Shown here: positions 21,761 to 32,131 of the stretch, piece by piece
How positions within the stretch are numbered: position 1 is the first letter of the stretch
Layout of the letters: each line of letters starts with the position of its first letter
From: Affinirhizobium lemnae
Lineage (GTDB): Bacteria > Pseudomonadota > Alphaproteobacteria > Rhizobiales > Rhizobiaceae
DNA: 64,000 nucleotides
Assembly (NCBI RefSeq): GCF_022968395.1
Contig: NZ_JALJQZ010000014.1
Location: 30,202 to 94,201 of the forward strand
Direction of reading: 5' to 3'
Notes under the pieces: model-generated
Database searches by the model: none
Told to the model about the DNA's origin: nothing
The model's input: only the letters and a program-made list of their open reading frames with translations
Program-made: the position numbers and the translations under genes

Positions 21761-22600
21761 ATGACTGCACGTATGGACAAGCGTTTTGCTGATTTGAAGG
21801 CTGAGGGACGCCCGGGGCTCATCACATATTTCATGGGCGGAGATCCGGATTTTGAGACCTCGCTGGGTATCATGAAGGCCCTCCCGGAGGCCGGCGCGGA
21901 TGTGATCGAGCTTGGCATGCCTTTCTCAGATCCGATGGCCGATGGCCCCGCCATTCAGATGGCAGGCCACCGCGCCTTGGCAAAGGGCCAGACACTGGCA
22001 CGTACGCTGGACATGGCGCGTGAGTTCCGCGAGACAGATCAGAACACGCCGATTGTCCTGATGGGTTATTACAATCCCATCTACAACATGGGCGTCGAAA
22101 CCTTTCTAGATGAAGCGGTTGCGGCGGGCATTGATGGCCTGATCGTTGTTGACCTGCCACCGGAAATGGATGACGAACTTTGCATCCCGGCGCTGGCGCG
22201 AGACATAAACTTCATTCGTCTCGCAACGCCGACGACCGATGATCGTCGCCTTCCCAAGGTACTCGAAAACACATCCGGTTTTGTCTACTATGTGTCGATG
22301 AACGGTATCACCGGCTCGGCTCTTCCGGATCTCTCCAAGATTGCGGGTGCCGTCCATCGTATCAAGTCCCATACGGATTTGCCGGTCTGCGTTGGCTTTG
22401 GCGTCAAGACAGCCGATCATGCCAAGGCAATCGGTGCCGCTGCGGATGGAGTTGTTGTCGGCTCCGCCATTGTTGCGCAGGTTGCAGGCAGCCTGACTGC
22501 GGATGGCGAGGCCACCGAGCATACGATTTCAGCCGTTGCGACGCTTGTTCGCGGCCTTGCGAGTGGCGTGCGGTCCGCACGTCTTGTCGCAGCCGAGTAA
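21761..22600 (+). CDS. trpA: tryptophan synthase alpha subunit
   Basis: Cleaves indole-3-glycerol phosphate to indole, which is passed to TrpB. The 279 residues show [14 protein letters not shown] (catalytic Asp), [13 protein letters not shown] and the phosphate-binding [10 protein letters not shown]. It begins two bases after trpB ends, and accD follows 39 bp later, a known trpFBA-accD-folC arrangement. Confidence 0.97.
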   Translation: MTARMDKRFADLKAEGRPGLITYFMGGDPDFETSLGIMKALPEAGADVIELGMPFSDPMADGPAIQMAGHRALAKGQTLARTLDMAREFRETDQNTPIVLMGYYNPIYNMGVETFLDEAVAAGIDGLIVVDLPPEMDDELCIPALARDINFIRLATPTTDDRRLPKVLENTSGFVYYVSMNGITGSALPDLSKIAGAVHRIKSHTDLPVCVGFGVKTADHAKAIGAAADGVVVGSAIVAQVAGSLTADGEATEHTISAVATLVRGLASGVRSARLVAAE

Positions 22601-22639
22601 GATAACCACATTGACGATGGTCAATCAGGAGTTCTGCTA

Positions 22640-23524
22640 GTGAACTGGATCACCAACTATGTGCGCCCAAAGATCAACTCGATGCTGGGCCGCCGGGAAG
22701 TGCCGGAAAATCTATGGATCAAATGCCCGGAGACGGGTGAAATGGTGTTCCATAAGGATCTGGAAGAAAACAAGTGGGTCATCCCCGCATCTGGCTTCCA
22801 CATGAAGATGCCGGCAAAGGCCCGGCTGACCGATCTTTTCGATGGCGGCGTTTATGAAAACCTGCCGCAGCCGAAGGTCGCTCAGGATCCGCTGAAGTTC
22901 CGTGATTCCAAGAAGTACAGCGACCGCCTCAAGGACAGCCGTGTGAAAACTGAGCAGGATGACACGATCCTTGCTGGTCTCGGAAAAGTGCGCGGCGTCA
23001 AGCTCGTCGCCGTGGTGCATGAGTTCAACTTCATCGGTGGGTCGCTGGGCATGGCGGCGGGCGAAGCCATCGTGAAGGCAGCCGAACGCGCTTTGGCGGA
23101 GAAGTGCCCGCTGGTCATCTTCCCGGCTTCCGGTGGTGCCCGCATGCAGGAAGGTATTCTGTCGCTGATGCAGCTTCCGCGCACAACGGTCGCCGTCAAC
23201 ATGGTGAAGGAGGCGGGGCTTCCGTACATCGTAGTGTTGACGAACCCGACGACCGGTGGGGTTACGGCCTCTTACGCCATGCTGGGTGACGTGCATATTG
23301 CCGAGCCAGGTGCGGAAATCGGCTTCGCCGGTAAGCGTGTGATCGAACAGACCCTGCGCGAAAAGCTGCCGGAAGGCTTCCAGACCTCTGAATATCTGCT
23401 CGAACACGGCATGGTGGATATGGTCGTCAAGCGTCATGATATTGCGCCGACGCTTGCCAGCCTTCTCAAGATCATGCTGAAGCAGCCAGCCAATAACGAT
23501 CAGCCTGTTGCCCTGTCCGCCTGA
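22640..23524 (+). CDS. accD: acetyl-CoA carboxylase carboxyltransferase beta subunit
   Basis: Transfers CO2 from carboxybiotin to acetyl-CoA, together with AccA, in the first step of fatty acid synthesis. The 294 residues contain the crotonase-like core with [18 protein letters not shown] and [12 protein letters not shown]. The start is GTG at 22640 after CAGGAG. Oddity: the N-terminal zinc ribbon, four Cys in E. coli, is reduced to one Cys here ([17 protein letters not shown], then PASGFHMKM), so it probably does not bind zinc in the same way. AccA is not in the window. Confidence 0.95.
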   Translation: MNWITNYVRPKINSMLGRREVPENLWIKCPETGEMVFHKDLEENKWVIPASGFHMKMPAKARLTDLFDGGVYENLPQPKVAQDPLKFRDSKKYSDRLKDSRVKTEQDDTILAGLGKVRGVKLVAVVHEFNFIGGSLGMAAGEAIVKAAERALAEKCPLVIFPASGGARMQEGILSLMQLPRTTVAVNMVKEAGLPYIVVLTNPTTGGVTASYAMLGDVHIAEPGAEIGFAGKRVIEQTLREKLPEGFQTSEYLLEHGMVDMVVKRHDIAPTLASLLKIMLKQPANNDQPVALSA

Positions 23525-23564
23525 GCGCGGACGGACGACAGAAGCATAAGCCTCGGGGACTTGC

Positions 23565-24908
23565 ATGAACGACATTGCCCTTAGCGAGGCGGAACAGGTC
23601 ATCAACGAGCTGATGACGCTGCATCCCAAGGGTTACGATATGACCCTTGGGAGGATGCGGCGTCTGCTCGATGTGCTGGGCAATCCGCAGAAGCGCTTGC
23701 CTCCCGTCATTCATGTGGCCGGCACGAACGGAAAGGGCTCCGTCAGTGCCTTCTGCCGTGCGCTTCTGGAAGCTGCTGGGCATGCAGTGCATGTCCATAC
23801 ATCACCGCATCTCGTCAATTGGCATGAGCGGTATCGTATCGGCTCGCGTCAGGGGCCGGGGCAACTGGTGGACGATGCATTATTGGCGGATGCGCTGCGT
23901 AGGGTCGCCGTTGCCAATGCCGGTGAGCCGATCACTGTTTTCGAGATCCTGACGGCTGCAGGTTTTCTGCTGTTTTCCGAACTACCTGCCGATGCGGTCA
24001 TCCTGGAAGTGGGAATGGGCGGCAGGCTCGACTGCACCAACGTCATCGACCATCCTGCAGTGTCCGTCATCATGCCGATTTCTTTCGATCATCAGGCCTA
24101 CCTCGGCGACAGGGTTGAGCTGATTGCCGCGGAAAAAGCCGGTATCATCAAGACAGGCTGTCCGGTCGTTATCGGACGACAGGAATTTGATGCGGCTGAA
24201 GAGGTTCTGGTGGCAACAGCCGAGCGCATGGGCTGTCCGACATCGGTCTACGGCCAGGATTATTCCGCCCACGAGGAGTTCAACAGGCTCGTCTATCAGG
24301 ATGAGTTCGGCCTTGCCGACCTGCCCCTGCCGCGTCTTCCCGGTCGCCACCAGCTTTCGAATGCAGCCGCTGCTATCCGCGCAGTCAAAGCAGCCGGATT
24401 CGAGGTTACGGACGCGATGATGGAAAAAGCGATGACCTCGGTCGAATGGCCCGGACGCCTTCAGAAGCTGACGGAGGGCGAACTCGTTGCCCTAGCGCCC
24501 ACAGAGGCGGAAATCTGGGTAGACGGTGGCCATAATCCAGGCGCAGGAGAGGTTATTGCGGAAGCCATGGCCTCCTTCGAGGAGCTTCGTCCCCGGCCGC
24601 TTTATCTGATTATCGGAATGCTGAACACGAAGGACCCTCTCAACTATTTTCGGGCCTTCACCGACATTGCTGAGCAGGTCTTTACAGTTCCGATCCGCGG
24701 CAGTGATGCAGGATTGGATCCTGTGGCGCTTGCAGCATCAGCCTATGATGCTGGTCTGGTTGCCGAACCCATGTCCAGCGTTTCGGATGCTCTGAAAGAA
24801 ATTGCCGAGCGACAGCTTGATGACGCAGCCCCGCCACGGATACTCATTGGCGGTTCGCTCTACCTGGCCGGAAATGTGCTGGCAGATAACGGCACACCGC
24901 CCCGGTGA
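23565..24908 (+). CDS. folC: bifunctional folylpolyglutamate / dihydrofolate synthase
   Basis: Joins glutamate to dihydropteroate and adds further glutamates to folates. The 447 residues have the Mur-ligase-like ATP loop VAGTNGKGSVSAFCR, HTSPHLVNWHERYRI, the HPAVSVIMPISFDHQAYLG segment and the C-terminal WVDGGHNPGAGE. It starts 40 bp after accD, with a terminator 27 bp after its stop, so it ends the trp-acc-fol unit. Confidence 0.95.
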   Translation: MNDIALSEAEQVINELMTLHPKGYDMTLGRMRRLLDVLGNPQKRLPPVIHVAGTNGKGSVSAFCRALLEAAGHAVHVHTSPHLVNWHERYRIGSRQGPGQLVDDALLADALRRVAVANAGEPITVFEILTAAGFLLFSELPADAVILEVGMGGRLDCTNVIDHPAVSVIMPISFDHQAYLGDRVELIAAEKAGIIKTGCPVVIGRQEFDAAEEVLVATAERMGCPTSVYGQDYSAHEEFNRLVYQDEFGLADLPLPRLPGRHQLSNAAAAIRAVKAAGFEVTDAMMEKAMTSVEWPGRLQKLTEGELVALAPTEAEIWVDGGHNPGAGEVIAEAMASFEELRPRPLYLIIGMLNTKDPLNYFRAFTDIAEQVFTVPIRGSDAGLDPVALAASAYDAGLVAEPMSSVSDALKEIAERQLDDAAPPRILIGGSLYLAGNVLADNGTPPR

Positions 24909-24934
24909 GGTTCAACAACAGATGAGAGCGGCAT

Positions 24935-24962
24935 AAAAAACCCGGCGCGAGGCCGGGTTTTT
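24935..24962. terminator. bidirectional intrinsic terminator between folC and trxA
   Basis: AAAACCCGGC and GCCGGGTTTT form a strong stem with a short GCGAG loop, with an A run on the left and a T run on the right. It separates convergent folC and trxA and can serve both. Confidence 0.88.
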
Positions 24963-24984
24963 CGTCGTATTCTCAATTCACTGA

Positions 24985-25305
24985 TCAGGCCGCGCTGGAA
25001 ATCCAGCTGGAAAGCGCAGTCTTTGGAGCAGCGCCAACCTTGATGTCAGCCACTTCACCGCCCTTGAACATGGCAAGCGTTGGGATTGAACGAACGCCAA
25101 ACTTGGCTGCCAGATCCGGGTTTTCGTCGATGTTCAATTTGGCAATCTTGACCTTGCCGGCCAGTTCGGTGGAAATTTCCTCTAGGCTTGGGGCGATCAT
25201 CTTGCATGGGCCGCACCATTCTGCCCAGAAATCAACGACAACGGGTTCGGACGATTCAAGCACTTCAGCCTGGAAATTGGCGGCATCAACTTTCACGGTA
25301 GCCAT
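24985..25305 (-). CDS. trxA: thioredoxin
   Basis: Small cytosolic disulfide reductase. The 106 residues carry the active-site motif [15 protein letters not shown] and the conserved cis-Pro region [12 protein letters not shown]. The chosen start at 25305 follows AGGAGA; a frame extension to 25338 lacks such a site. It lies 72 bp downstream of addA on the same strand, so it may be partly cotranscribed with the addBA pair. Confidence 0.97.
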   Translation of the reverse strand: MATVKVDAANFQAEVLESSEPVVVDFWAEWCGPCKMIAPSLEEISTELAGKVKIAKLNIDENPDLAAKFGVRSIPTLAMFKGGEVADIKVGAAPKTALSSWISSAA

Positions 25306-25377
25306 GTGGCTCTCCTTTGAAGCATTTCTATTGTGCACAATGTGATGTGTGCGGCACTGAAATTCAATCCTGATCTC

Positions 25378-28300
25378 TCACTTTGTTCGCAGTTCGGCAA
25401 GGGATCGATCGATCGCTTCGGTGGAAAGCGTGATGACTTTTGCTGTCTCCGTGTAGACCAATACACAGGAGATTCGATGACCTGGATACAGCGGTTTCAG
25501 AATTTCGCGGTAGATGGCGAGTTGGGCGCAATGGGCAAAAGCGACCTCTTCCTCGCTTCGCGGCACGAATCGGTTGGTCTTGTAGTCCAGAACGATCACC
25601 TCTCCGTTCGGCGTTACTGCCAAGCGGTCGATACGTCCCGAGACTGCGTAGTCCCGCCCGCTCATGGAAAGAGTCCCCATGATGGAGACTTCTGCTTGAG
25701 CCTTTTCAGAAAACAACGGTGCCAATGCTGGCGCGCGGAGAACAGCGAGCACCGAATGGTGGAGAGATTGCCGCTCGTCCCTTGACCAAAAGTAAGCCGT
25801 CCGTTCGAGATAGCGTGATGCCGCTTCATCCCAATCCTCGCGCGGAAGGTTGGGCAGCATTTGGAGCATACGATGGGTCAGCAAACCTTTTTGCAATGCC
25901 AGATTGCTCGCCTTCTTTTCTCCAAATAGCGGGGAAACGAATGGTGCATCGCCATCTTCATCTTCGATGATGATTCCCGCCCCGGAAGGGCTCAAGGGCC
26001 GGGGGAGCGGGCGGTGTGGCGGTAGTGGCTTGAAAAGCTCGGAAGGCAGGGATCTCGGACCTGAAACCTGCTCAGATTCCGATTTCATCTGTCCGGGCAC
26101 GTCGAGAACCAGTCCAGACTCGCGCCAGAGATAACCGTTCCAATCTCCATCTGAACCTGAAAACGTTGTTTGTGAGCACCGTGTTTCGTCTTTGCTGAGC
26201 GCCTGCCTGACCATGGCCTGCCAGCTCTCATCATTCTCACGCTTACCTCGGTAGCCGCAGATCACCAAACGGTCGGCAGCTCGTGTCATGCCGACATAGA
26301 GTAGCCGTCGATACTCCTCTCCTGCAGCGTCCTTCAGGCGAGCATCATCCTGAACCGTCAGGGCATTTGCCAACGACTTCAGCGGAACCCAGGCGGGGAC
26401 ATCCTTGCCTTTGAGCTTAAGGAAGCGGAAGCGAGGGACGTGCGAGGATATGAAGGCTTTAGAACCGCTGTCCACCAGAAAGACGATTGGCGCTTCAAGC
26501 CCCTTGGAGGCATGCACCGTCATGATCCGCACTTCGTTGCGACCGCTATCCTGCTCGCGCTTGATTTCTGGAGCGTCCGCTTCGAGCGTTGAGATGAAGC
26601 TTTGCAGTCCGGGCAAGGACTTGTCCTCATGACTGAGCGCAAGGGACAGGAATTCATCGAGAACATCGCCGGCTTCGCTACCGAGCCGGGATAGAAACTG
26701 TTTGCGACCTCCATCAGCTCCGAGAATCCGGGCAAAGAAATCATGCGCCGTATGCTCGACAGCCAAAATCCGGTAGCGGGAGAGCCGTTCTCGCACGCCT
26801 GAAAGAGACAGCTCTCCGTCGTCCGCGAGATCGTTCAGATGCTTCCACACACTCTCTGTCTTACTACGAAGGGCAGCAAGCTCGAAGATCTGGTCTTCCG
26901 TCAGGTTGAAGATCGGGCTTTTGAGCGTAGCAGTCAAAGAGAGATCGTCATGCGGCTGCAAGACAAAGCGGGCGAGCGCGATCAGATCTTGTACAGCAAT
27001 ATGACTGGTGAGGCGCAGACGATCGGCACCGGCCACTGGAATATTCCCGCGCCGCTTGAGCGCACGCGTCAGGGCATTGACGAAAGCGTCTCTCTTTCGA
27101 ACCAGCACCAGGATGTCACCCGGTTCGATGAGCCGTGTCTTGCACCCCTCAATGATCGTTTGCCGGCCAACCATATCACCTATGTGATGCGCGATGCGCC
27201 CTGCAAGTATGGCAGCAGGTGCCTGATCGGGTGTCGAATCGAACGGTGCCGTCCAGTCTTCCTCAAGGTCGCTCTGTTCGGGAATGACCGTTTCCCATAG
27301 GTCGACTGCTCCGGCATGCCCGATGCGGTTCGACCGATGGATGACCGGTTCGCCTTCGGCGCTCAGGCCTTTGGCATGAACGGGAATTGAGAACACCTGA
27401 TCGACAGCGCTGAGGACATCGGCAGTGGAGCGGAAGGAGAGGGGCAAGCGGACGGAGTTAAACAGTTGCCCGCTGCGGGTGACCCGCCTTTGCGTCTGCG
27501 TTCGCTCTTCGGCGAAACGTTCCGGGCGCGCTCCCTGGAAGGAATAGATCGACTGTTTTTCATCGCCCACCGCGAAGATGGTACGCGTACCAGGTCTTGC
27601 GCTGTCGCCCGTAAAGAAATCCTCTGCCAGAGACTGGATAATGCTCCACTGTACCGGGCTCGTGTCCTGCGCCTCATCAACGAGAATGTGGTCAATTCCC
27701 TGGTCCAGCTTGTAGTGAACCCAGGCGCCCACACCTTCTCGCGCCAGAAGCTGGGCCGCACGGGTAATGAGGTCTTCGAAATCCAGAAGGCTGCGCCGAC
27801 GTTTCAAGTCTTCGTAATCGTCATCGAGTCGCATCGCGAGCGTGAGTGCTGCCAACGTCGCCTTCAGCATCCGGACAAGGCTGAGACGATCTCGCAACGA
27901 AACCACATGGTCCCGCGCCTCGGCCATCCAAAGTTCCAGGCCAGGCGCCGCCGCTGTCATTTTCTTTGTGAAGAGATAGGTGTCAGCTTTTGGTAGTCCC
28001 TTTTGAGTTAGAAATGCTTGATCTAATAGCCGTGCCCGTTCTTTAGTATCGCCGAGTTCAGTAACCTGTTGCAGAAAGTAAGCGGTTTCGGCTGATCGCG
28101 CCCCGCCCTTATCGGATTGCGCCAGTTCCAGATAGGTCGTCAGCCGTCCATCCGCCAAGCTCGGAATGGGCCAATAATCAGCGAGGATGCTATCTTCCGT
28201 TTCCGAGGCGTCGAGACCGAAACCGGCTCTCAAGGCTTGTTCTATGCCTCCAGCTTTTTCTGCCTCAGCCAGGAACTGGCGCAATGCGCCACGGTTCGCG

Positions 28301-28935
28301 ACAATATCGGAGAGAAGAGTTTCCAGCCCGCTTTCATCTCCAAGATCAAGCACATGCGTAAAGGCATCGGCCAGGTTGCTTCCCGCTTCCAAGGACGTCG
28401 CCGTCAAAAGGGATCGTTTGGCCTCTGCCAGCAAGGCCTGAGCGGATGCGTCGTCCAGCACGGAGAAGTGGCCTGCGACATTGGCCTCCAAAGGAAACTG
28501 GTGGAGAAGCGCCTCGCAAAAGGCGTGAATAGTCTGGATTTTCAGGCCGCCCGGCGTTTCCAGCGCCTTGGCAAATAGCCGCCGCGCTTCAGCCAGCTTG
28601 ATCGCGTCTGGATATTCACCTTCGATCGCCTGGATACGTTGCGCCAACTCATTGTCCGTCAGCACCGCCCACTCGCCCAGACGCTGGAAGACGCGGTTGG
28701 ACATCTCAGACGCAGCCGCCTTGGTATAGGTCAGGCACAGAATGGCGGATGGACGGCAGCCGGACAGAAGCAGACGAATGACACGCTGGGTCAGCACATG
28801 CGTCTTGCCGGAACCGGCATTGGCGGACACCCAGGCGGAACTGGTGGGCGATGAGGCCAGCGCCTGCTGACGCGCAGTCCAGCTCAGCCATGTCTGCGGA
28901 TCAGTGTCGAGGCTCAGAAGGTCGGTCTCACTCAT
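25378..28935 (-). CDS. addA: double-strand break repair helicase AddA (alphaproteobacterial type)
   Basis: UvrD-like helicase and nuclease subunit of AddAB, which resects double-strand ends for RecA. The 1185 residues have Walker A ANAGSGKT at 38-45, the Walker B HILVDEAQDTSPVQW, helicase motifs through RIMTVHASKGLEAPIVFLVD and RLLYVGMTRAADRL, and a C-terminal RecB-family nuclease motif EVIVLDYKTNRF. AGGAGG lies nine bases before the chosen ATG, which overlaps the addB stop by 8 bases; starts further up are inside addB. Confidence 0.95.
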   Translation of the reverse strand: MSETDLLSLDTDPQTWLSWTARQQALASSPTSSAWVSANAGSGKTHVLTQRVIRLLLSGCRPSAILCLTYTKAAASEMSNRVFQRLGEWAVLTDNELAQRIQAIEGEYPDAIKLAEARRLFAKALETPGGLKIQTIHAFCEALLHQFPLEANVAGHFSVLDDASAQALLAEAKRSLLTATSLEAGSNLADAFTHVLDLGDESGLETLLSDIVANRGALRQFLAEAEKAGGIEQALRAGFGLDASETEDSILADYWPIPSLADGRLTTYLELAQSDKGGARSAETAYFLQQVTELGDTKERARLLDQAFLTQKGLPKADTYLFTKKMTAAAPGLELWMAEARDHVVSLRDRLSLVRMLKATLAALTLAMRLDDDYEDLKRRRSLLDFEDLITRAAQLLAREGVGAWVHYKLDQGIDHILVDEAQDTSPVQWSIIQSLAEDFFTGDSARPGTRTIFAVGDEKQSIYSFQGARPERFAEERTQTQRRVTRSGQLFNSVRLPLSFRSTADVLSAVDQVFSIPVHAKGLSAEGEPVIHRSNRIGHAGAVDLWETVIPEQSDLEEDWTAPFDSTPDQAPAAILAGRIAHHIGDMVGRQTIIEGCKTRLIEPGDILVLVRKRDAFVNALTRALKRRGNIPVAGADRLRLTSHIAVQDLIALARFVLQPHDDLSLTATLKSPIFNLTEDQIFELAALRSKTESVWKHLNDLADDGELSLSGVRERLSRYRILAVEHTAHDFFARILGADGGRKQFLSRLGSEAGDVLDEFLSLALSHEDKSLPGLQSFISTLEADAPEIKREQDSGRNEVRIMTVHASKGLEAPIVFLVDSGSKAFISSHVPRFRFLKLKGKDVPAWVPLKSLANALTVQDDARLKDAAGEEYRRLLYVGMTRAADRLVICGYRGKRENDESWQAMVRQALSKDETRCSQTTFSGSDGDWNGYLWRESGLVLDVPGQMKSESEQVSGPRSLPSELFKPLPPHRPLPRPLSPSGAGIIIEDEDGDAPFVSPLFGEKKASNLALQKGLLTHRMLQMLPNLPREDWDEAASRYLERTAYFWSRDERQSLHHSVLAVLRAPALAPLFSEKAQAEVSIMGTLSMSGRDYAVSGRIDRLAVTPNGEVIVLDYKTNRFVPRSEEEVAFAHCAQLAIYREILKPLYPGHRISCVLVYTETAKVITLSTEAIDRSLAELRTK

Positions 28936-31900
28936 CCCCATCAGCCTCCTCTGCATCGGCGGTAGACCACTCGGCAACGCGCGCCAGATGATCGTATTCT
29001 CCTCCAAAATCGCCCTGCTGGAAGGGGATGAGCCGTGATGCGAATCCGACATCGCCACTGCGCAGACGGGTTACGAAGGCAGTCAGTTGAGCAATCGAAT
29101 CGCTTGCAAGCTCGAAGGCTGATTTCGGCTTGGTCCTGGCCGTTTCCTTCGCACCCTCATTGTTTACCTTGTCGCACGTGAAACGTTCGCCGGGTCGAAG
29201 GCGCACATAGAGAAGATCGTCCGGCAAGACCTGACCTATAACCTTGAACGCACCGGCCTGCAAAGCTGCGGCCTCCAGAGGCAGTTGCGGATCGAGCAAT
29301 GCCCTTGCCTGCGAAACAGTTGGGCTCAGACCTGTCTTGTAATCGATGAGATCGGCATGACCATTGCCCTTGATATCGATACGGTCGGCTATGCCGGTCA
29401 GGCGAATTCCAGCCTCTGGTATCTCGTAGCCTGCTGCAAGTTCCGTATAGGTACGCCTGACATCAGGCGCTCGCCGGTCGTGCCAGCGAATGAAGGCGCG
29501 AGCAACTTCGCGGAAGCGAGGTCGCCAGACCTGATCAATATGCAGTGGTAACTGGGCAGTGGCGAACTCCTCGCGGATCAGATTGTCCATCACGAATGCT
29601 GCTTCGTGACTTGCCGGTGCTGCCTTGACGAAACGCTCGATAATCCGGTGATACAGTGTTCCGCGCTCGGCGGCACCGGGCTCCTGATTGAAGCCATCAA
29701 GGGGATCCAGTCGCAGGATGCGCCGGGCGTAAATCGAATAGGGATCTCTGCGCAGCCGCCCCACTTCGCTGAACGAATACTTCGTCGGCTGAAGTTCAGC
29801 CGGTGGCTTGGGAGCAGGACGCCGCCCTAACGACTGACCTTCGCCTGCAGGTGTATCGTCAATCATCTGCGCCCAGCGGCGATAGTCTTCCCCTCGGGAG
29901 AGCATTTGTGCCTTGAGCGACTTGCCTCCCAGAGCCAGCAAACGTTGCAGCCATCGAGACGCCACGGTTGGCGCTCCTCCCTGTCGCAGCGAGCGGGTAT
30001 AGATCAGATCCCGCGTTCCATTCGCCATGATGAAGTCATGCGCAAGCTGCCCCGTTCTGCGCTCGGGTGGTTCCAGACCGATATCCGCCTTCATGCTGCG
30101 GGACAAAAACGGATTGTTTGTGGATTGGCCAGGCCACGACCCCTCATTCATGCCGCCGATCACGACTGTATCGGCTCGCTGCAGGCGTGATTCCATGGTG
30201 CCGTAGATGAACACGCGCGGATGGGCGAGCGAGCGAGGCTTGACCGCCTGACTTGCCATCAACGCTGCCAGAATATCGATCCACTGTTGCCCGTCAGCTT
30301 CGATCTGACCATCGGTCGTCATGATGTCGGACAGCAGAGAGACAAGGCGTTCACCGGCCTCACCGAGCCAGAGCATGCTCAGGTCTCCGGTCTCGGACAT
30401 CGCCGCTGCTTCAAGCGTCCTGCCTGTGCGTTCTGCCCAATCCGACAGCGTCAGCCGATCCGTAAATCGCCTTCCGTCCATTCGGGGTGGTTGTACTGCA
30501 CTGGCAAGCGGATCGACGGCTTTATGGATTTTGTCTGCAAGAACTTTGGCGAGAGCCGCAGCGTCTTCGCTGAGCGAAAGCCGCCACTGCTTCGGATGTC
30601 GACCCTCCTTGTGCGAAGCGATCCCGGCGTCGACAAGCGCTGCAAGAGCAGTGATATCAGGTTTCTCCAGTCCTCCGCGCAGCGCAAAAAGTTCAACCGC
30701 ATCTCCAGCCGTGTTTTTGGCTGCCTCCGGCATGCCGAACCGGGCCAGTGGATGCTTGAGAAGCGACGTGATCGCAACCGGATCTCCCGGCAAAAGAACG
30801 GCCTGCAGAAGCACCGACAGAAAAGTGCCCTGCGGTGTAGCTGAAAGAGGCGTACCCGCCGTATCGTCGGCGGTAATCCCGAAGCGCTGCAGTTCTGCCG
30901 TGACTCGACGTGCCAACTCTCGGTCGGGTGTAATCAGGGCCACCTGCGACTGGCCATCAAGGCCCGGCTTCTCAAGTGCAAGGCGCAATACGATCGCAAT
31001 CGCGGCAGCCTCTTCCCGCTCGTTTGCCGCCTCGATAAGCGCCACGCAAGAAAAGGCGTCTTCCACCATTTCTGGCGCTGCCTCCTTGCGCCAGCGGTTC
31101 CAGCTGTCTGTTGCATCGGCGGGGGCGAGCGCTTGCGAGAGCAACAGGTTGCGGCATTCAAGCTCACGGGGTGCCTCGCCCAGTTCAATGACGTCGGAAC
31201 GGTCCAGCTCCAGCTTGCGCAAGAGCCGGTGAAATCCGTATTGAGGATGGCTTCTGCTTGCAGGGTCCGGCCTTCCCGCCAGATCGCCCAGTCCCAGCAT
31301 AGCCCATTGATCATCCGGCATGGATCGGTCGAGGCCCGGTAGAACGACGGCACCGTCTCGAAGTCCGGCAATGGCAGCAATGAGGTTGGCAGCGGCCGGA
31401 ACAGAGCCCGTCGACCCCGCGACGATGACCGGTCCGTCATGCTGGCGCATGGCGATGCGTCTGGCTTCCGCGTTAATGATCGCAGCCTGATGGCGGGCAG
31501 GGGAAGAGCGCTTCAACTCCTCCAGTCTGGTGGGCCAGAACTGGCTGGCGATCTTCAGAAACTCAGCCGAAAGTTGCCACCACAGCGAATGCTCGGTTGT
31601 TCGCAGTTTGTCGAGATCGCTCCAGTCTCTGTCTTCCGTCTCCATCGCATCAATGAGTTCGACCAGCGAACGTGCCAGCCATATCGCATCTGCAGGGCTT
31701 GCCGGTGCCACAAGCGGGGAAGTTTGATGAACATCCATCACCGCCTGTGGAAGCGCATTGCGCCATGCCAAGATCAACCGTCCCAGTTCCAGCAGCCTTT
31801 GTGTGCCACTGATCGGCATGGCGAGATCCATCTCTTCCGGTGCCGTCAGGTCGAAGAGACCGCTATCGTCATCGGTTTCGCCCAAGGGGCGGATCACCGG

Positions 31901-32128
31901 CAGAATGGCTGATTGACCGCCGAGGTAATCCACGAACTCGGAACGGAGAACGCGTGCCGCGCGACGGGTCGGGACGTAAAGAGTGACCTTGGCGAGCGCA
32001 AGCGGATCGCTTGCCTCGTAGCGGAAACTGTCCAGAACGCGCCCTTCACAGAGCGCTGATGCCACCGTTTTTAGAAATGGCGCCGCCGGAGGAACGGTCA
32101 GGACCCGTTTTCTGTGCCGCGCGTCCAT
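28928..32128 (-). CDS. addB: double-strand break repair protein AddB
   Basis: Second subunit of the AddAB helicase-nuclease. The 1066 residues fit the alphaproteobacterial AddB family: VPTRRAARVLRSEFVD near the N-terminus, a degenerate helicase core (VVIGGMNEGSWPGQSTNNPFL, SRSMKADIGLEPPERR), and a C-terminal PD-(D/E)XK nuclease with RGTLYHRIIERF and HADLIDYKTGLSP. It starts 3 bp after murU ends and overlaps addA, so the complex is made from one message. Confidence 0.94.
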   Translation of the reverse strand: MDARHRKRVLTVPPAAPFLKTVASALCEGRVLDSFRYEASDPLALAKVTLYVPTRRAARVLRSEFVDYLGGQSAILPVIRPLGETDDDSGLFDLTAPEEMDLAMPISGTQRLLELGRLILAWRNALPQAVMDVHQTSPLVAPASPADAIWLARSLVELIDAMETEDRDWSDLDKLRTTEHSLWWQLSAEFLKIASQFWPTRLEELKRSSPARHQAAIINAEARRIAMRQHDGPVIVAGSTGSVPAAANLIAAIAGLRDGAVVLPGLDRSMPDDQWAMLGLGDLAGRPDPASRSHPQYGFHRLLRKLELDRSDVIELGEAPRELECRNLLLSQALAPADATDSWNRWRKEAAPEMVEDAFSCVALIEAANEREEAAAIAIVLRLALEKPGLDGQSQVALITPDRELARRVTAELQRFGITADDTAGTPLSATPQGTFLSVLLQAVLLPGDPVAITSLLKHPLARFGMPEAAKNTAGDAVELFALRGGLEKPDITALAALVDAGIASHKEGRHPKQWRLSLSEDAAALAKVLADKIHKAVDPLASAVQPPRMDGRRFTDRLTLSDWAERTGRTLEAAAMSETGDLSMLWLGEAGERLVSLLSDIMTTDGQIEADGQQWIDILAALMASQAVKPRSLAHPRVFIYGTMESRLQRADTVVIGGMNEGSWPGQSTNNPFLSRSMKADIGLEPPERRTGQLAHDFIMANGTRDLIYTRSLRQGGAPTVASRWLQRLLALGGKSLKAQMLSRGEDYRRWAQMIDDTPAGEGQSLGRRPAPKPPAELQPTKYSFSEVGRLRRDPYSIYARRILRLDPLDGFNQEPGAAERGTLYHRIIERFVKAAPASHEAAFVMDNLIREEFATAQLPLHIDQVWRPRFREVARAFIRWHDRRAPDVRRTYTELAAGYEIPEAGIRLTGIADRIDIKGNGHADLIDYKTGLSPTVSQARALLDPQLPLEAAALQAGAFKVIGQVLPDDLLYVRLRPGERFTCDKVNNEGAKETARTKPKSAFELASDSIAQLTAFVTRLRSGDVGFASRLIPFQQGDFGGEYDHLARVAEWSTADAEEADGDE

Positions 32129-32131
32129 GGG

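Noticed and set aside
29173..29188. parS-like sequence inside addB
   Set aside because: About 13 of 16 matches and 23 kb from the origin; too weak to claim without binding data.
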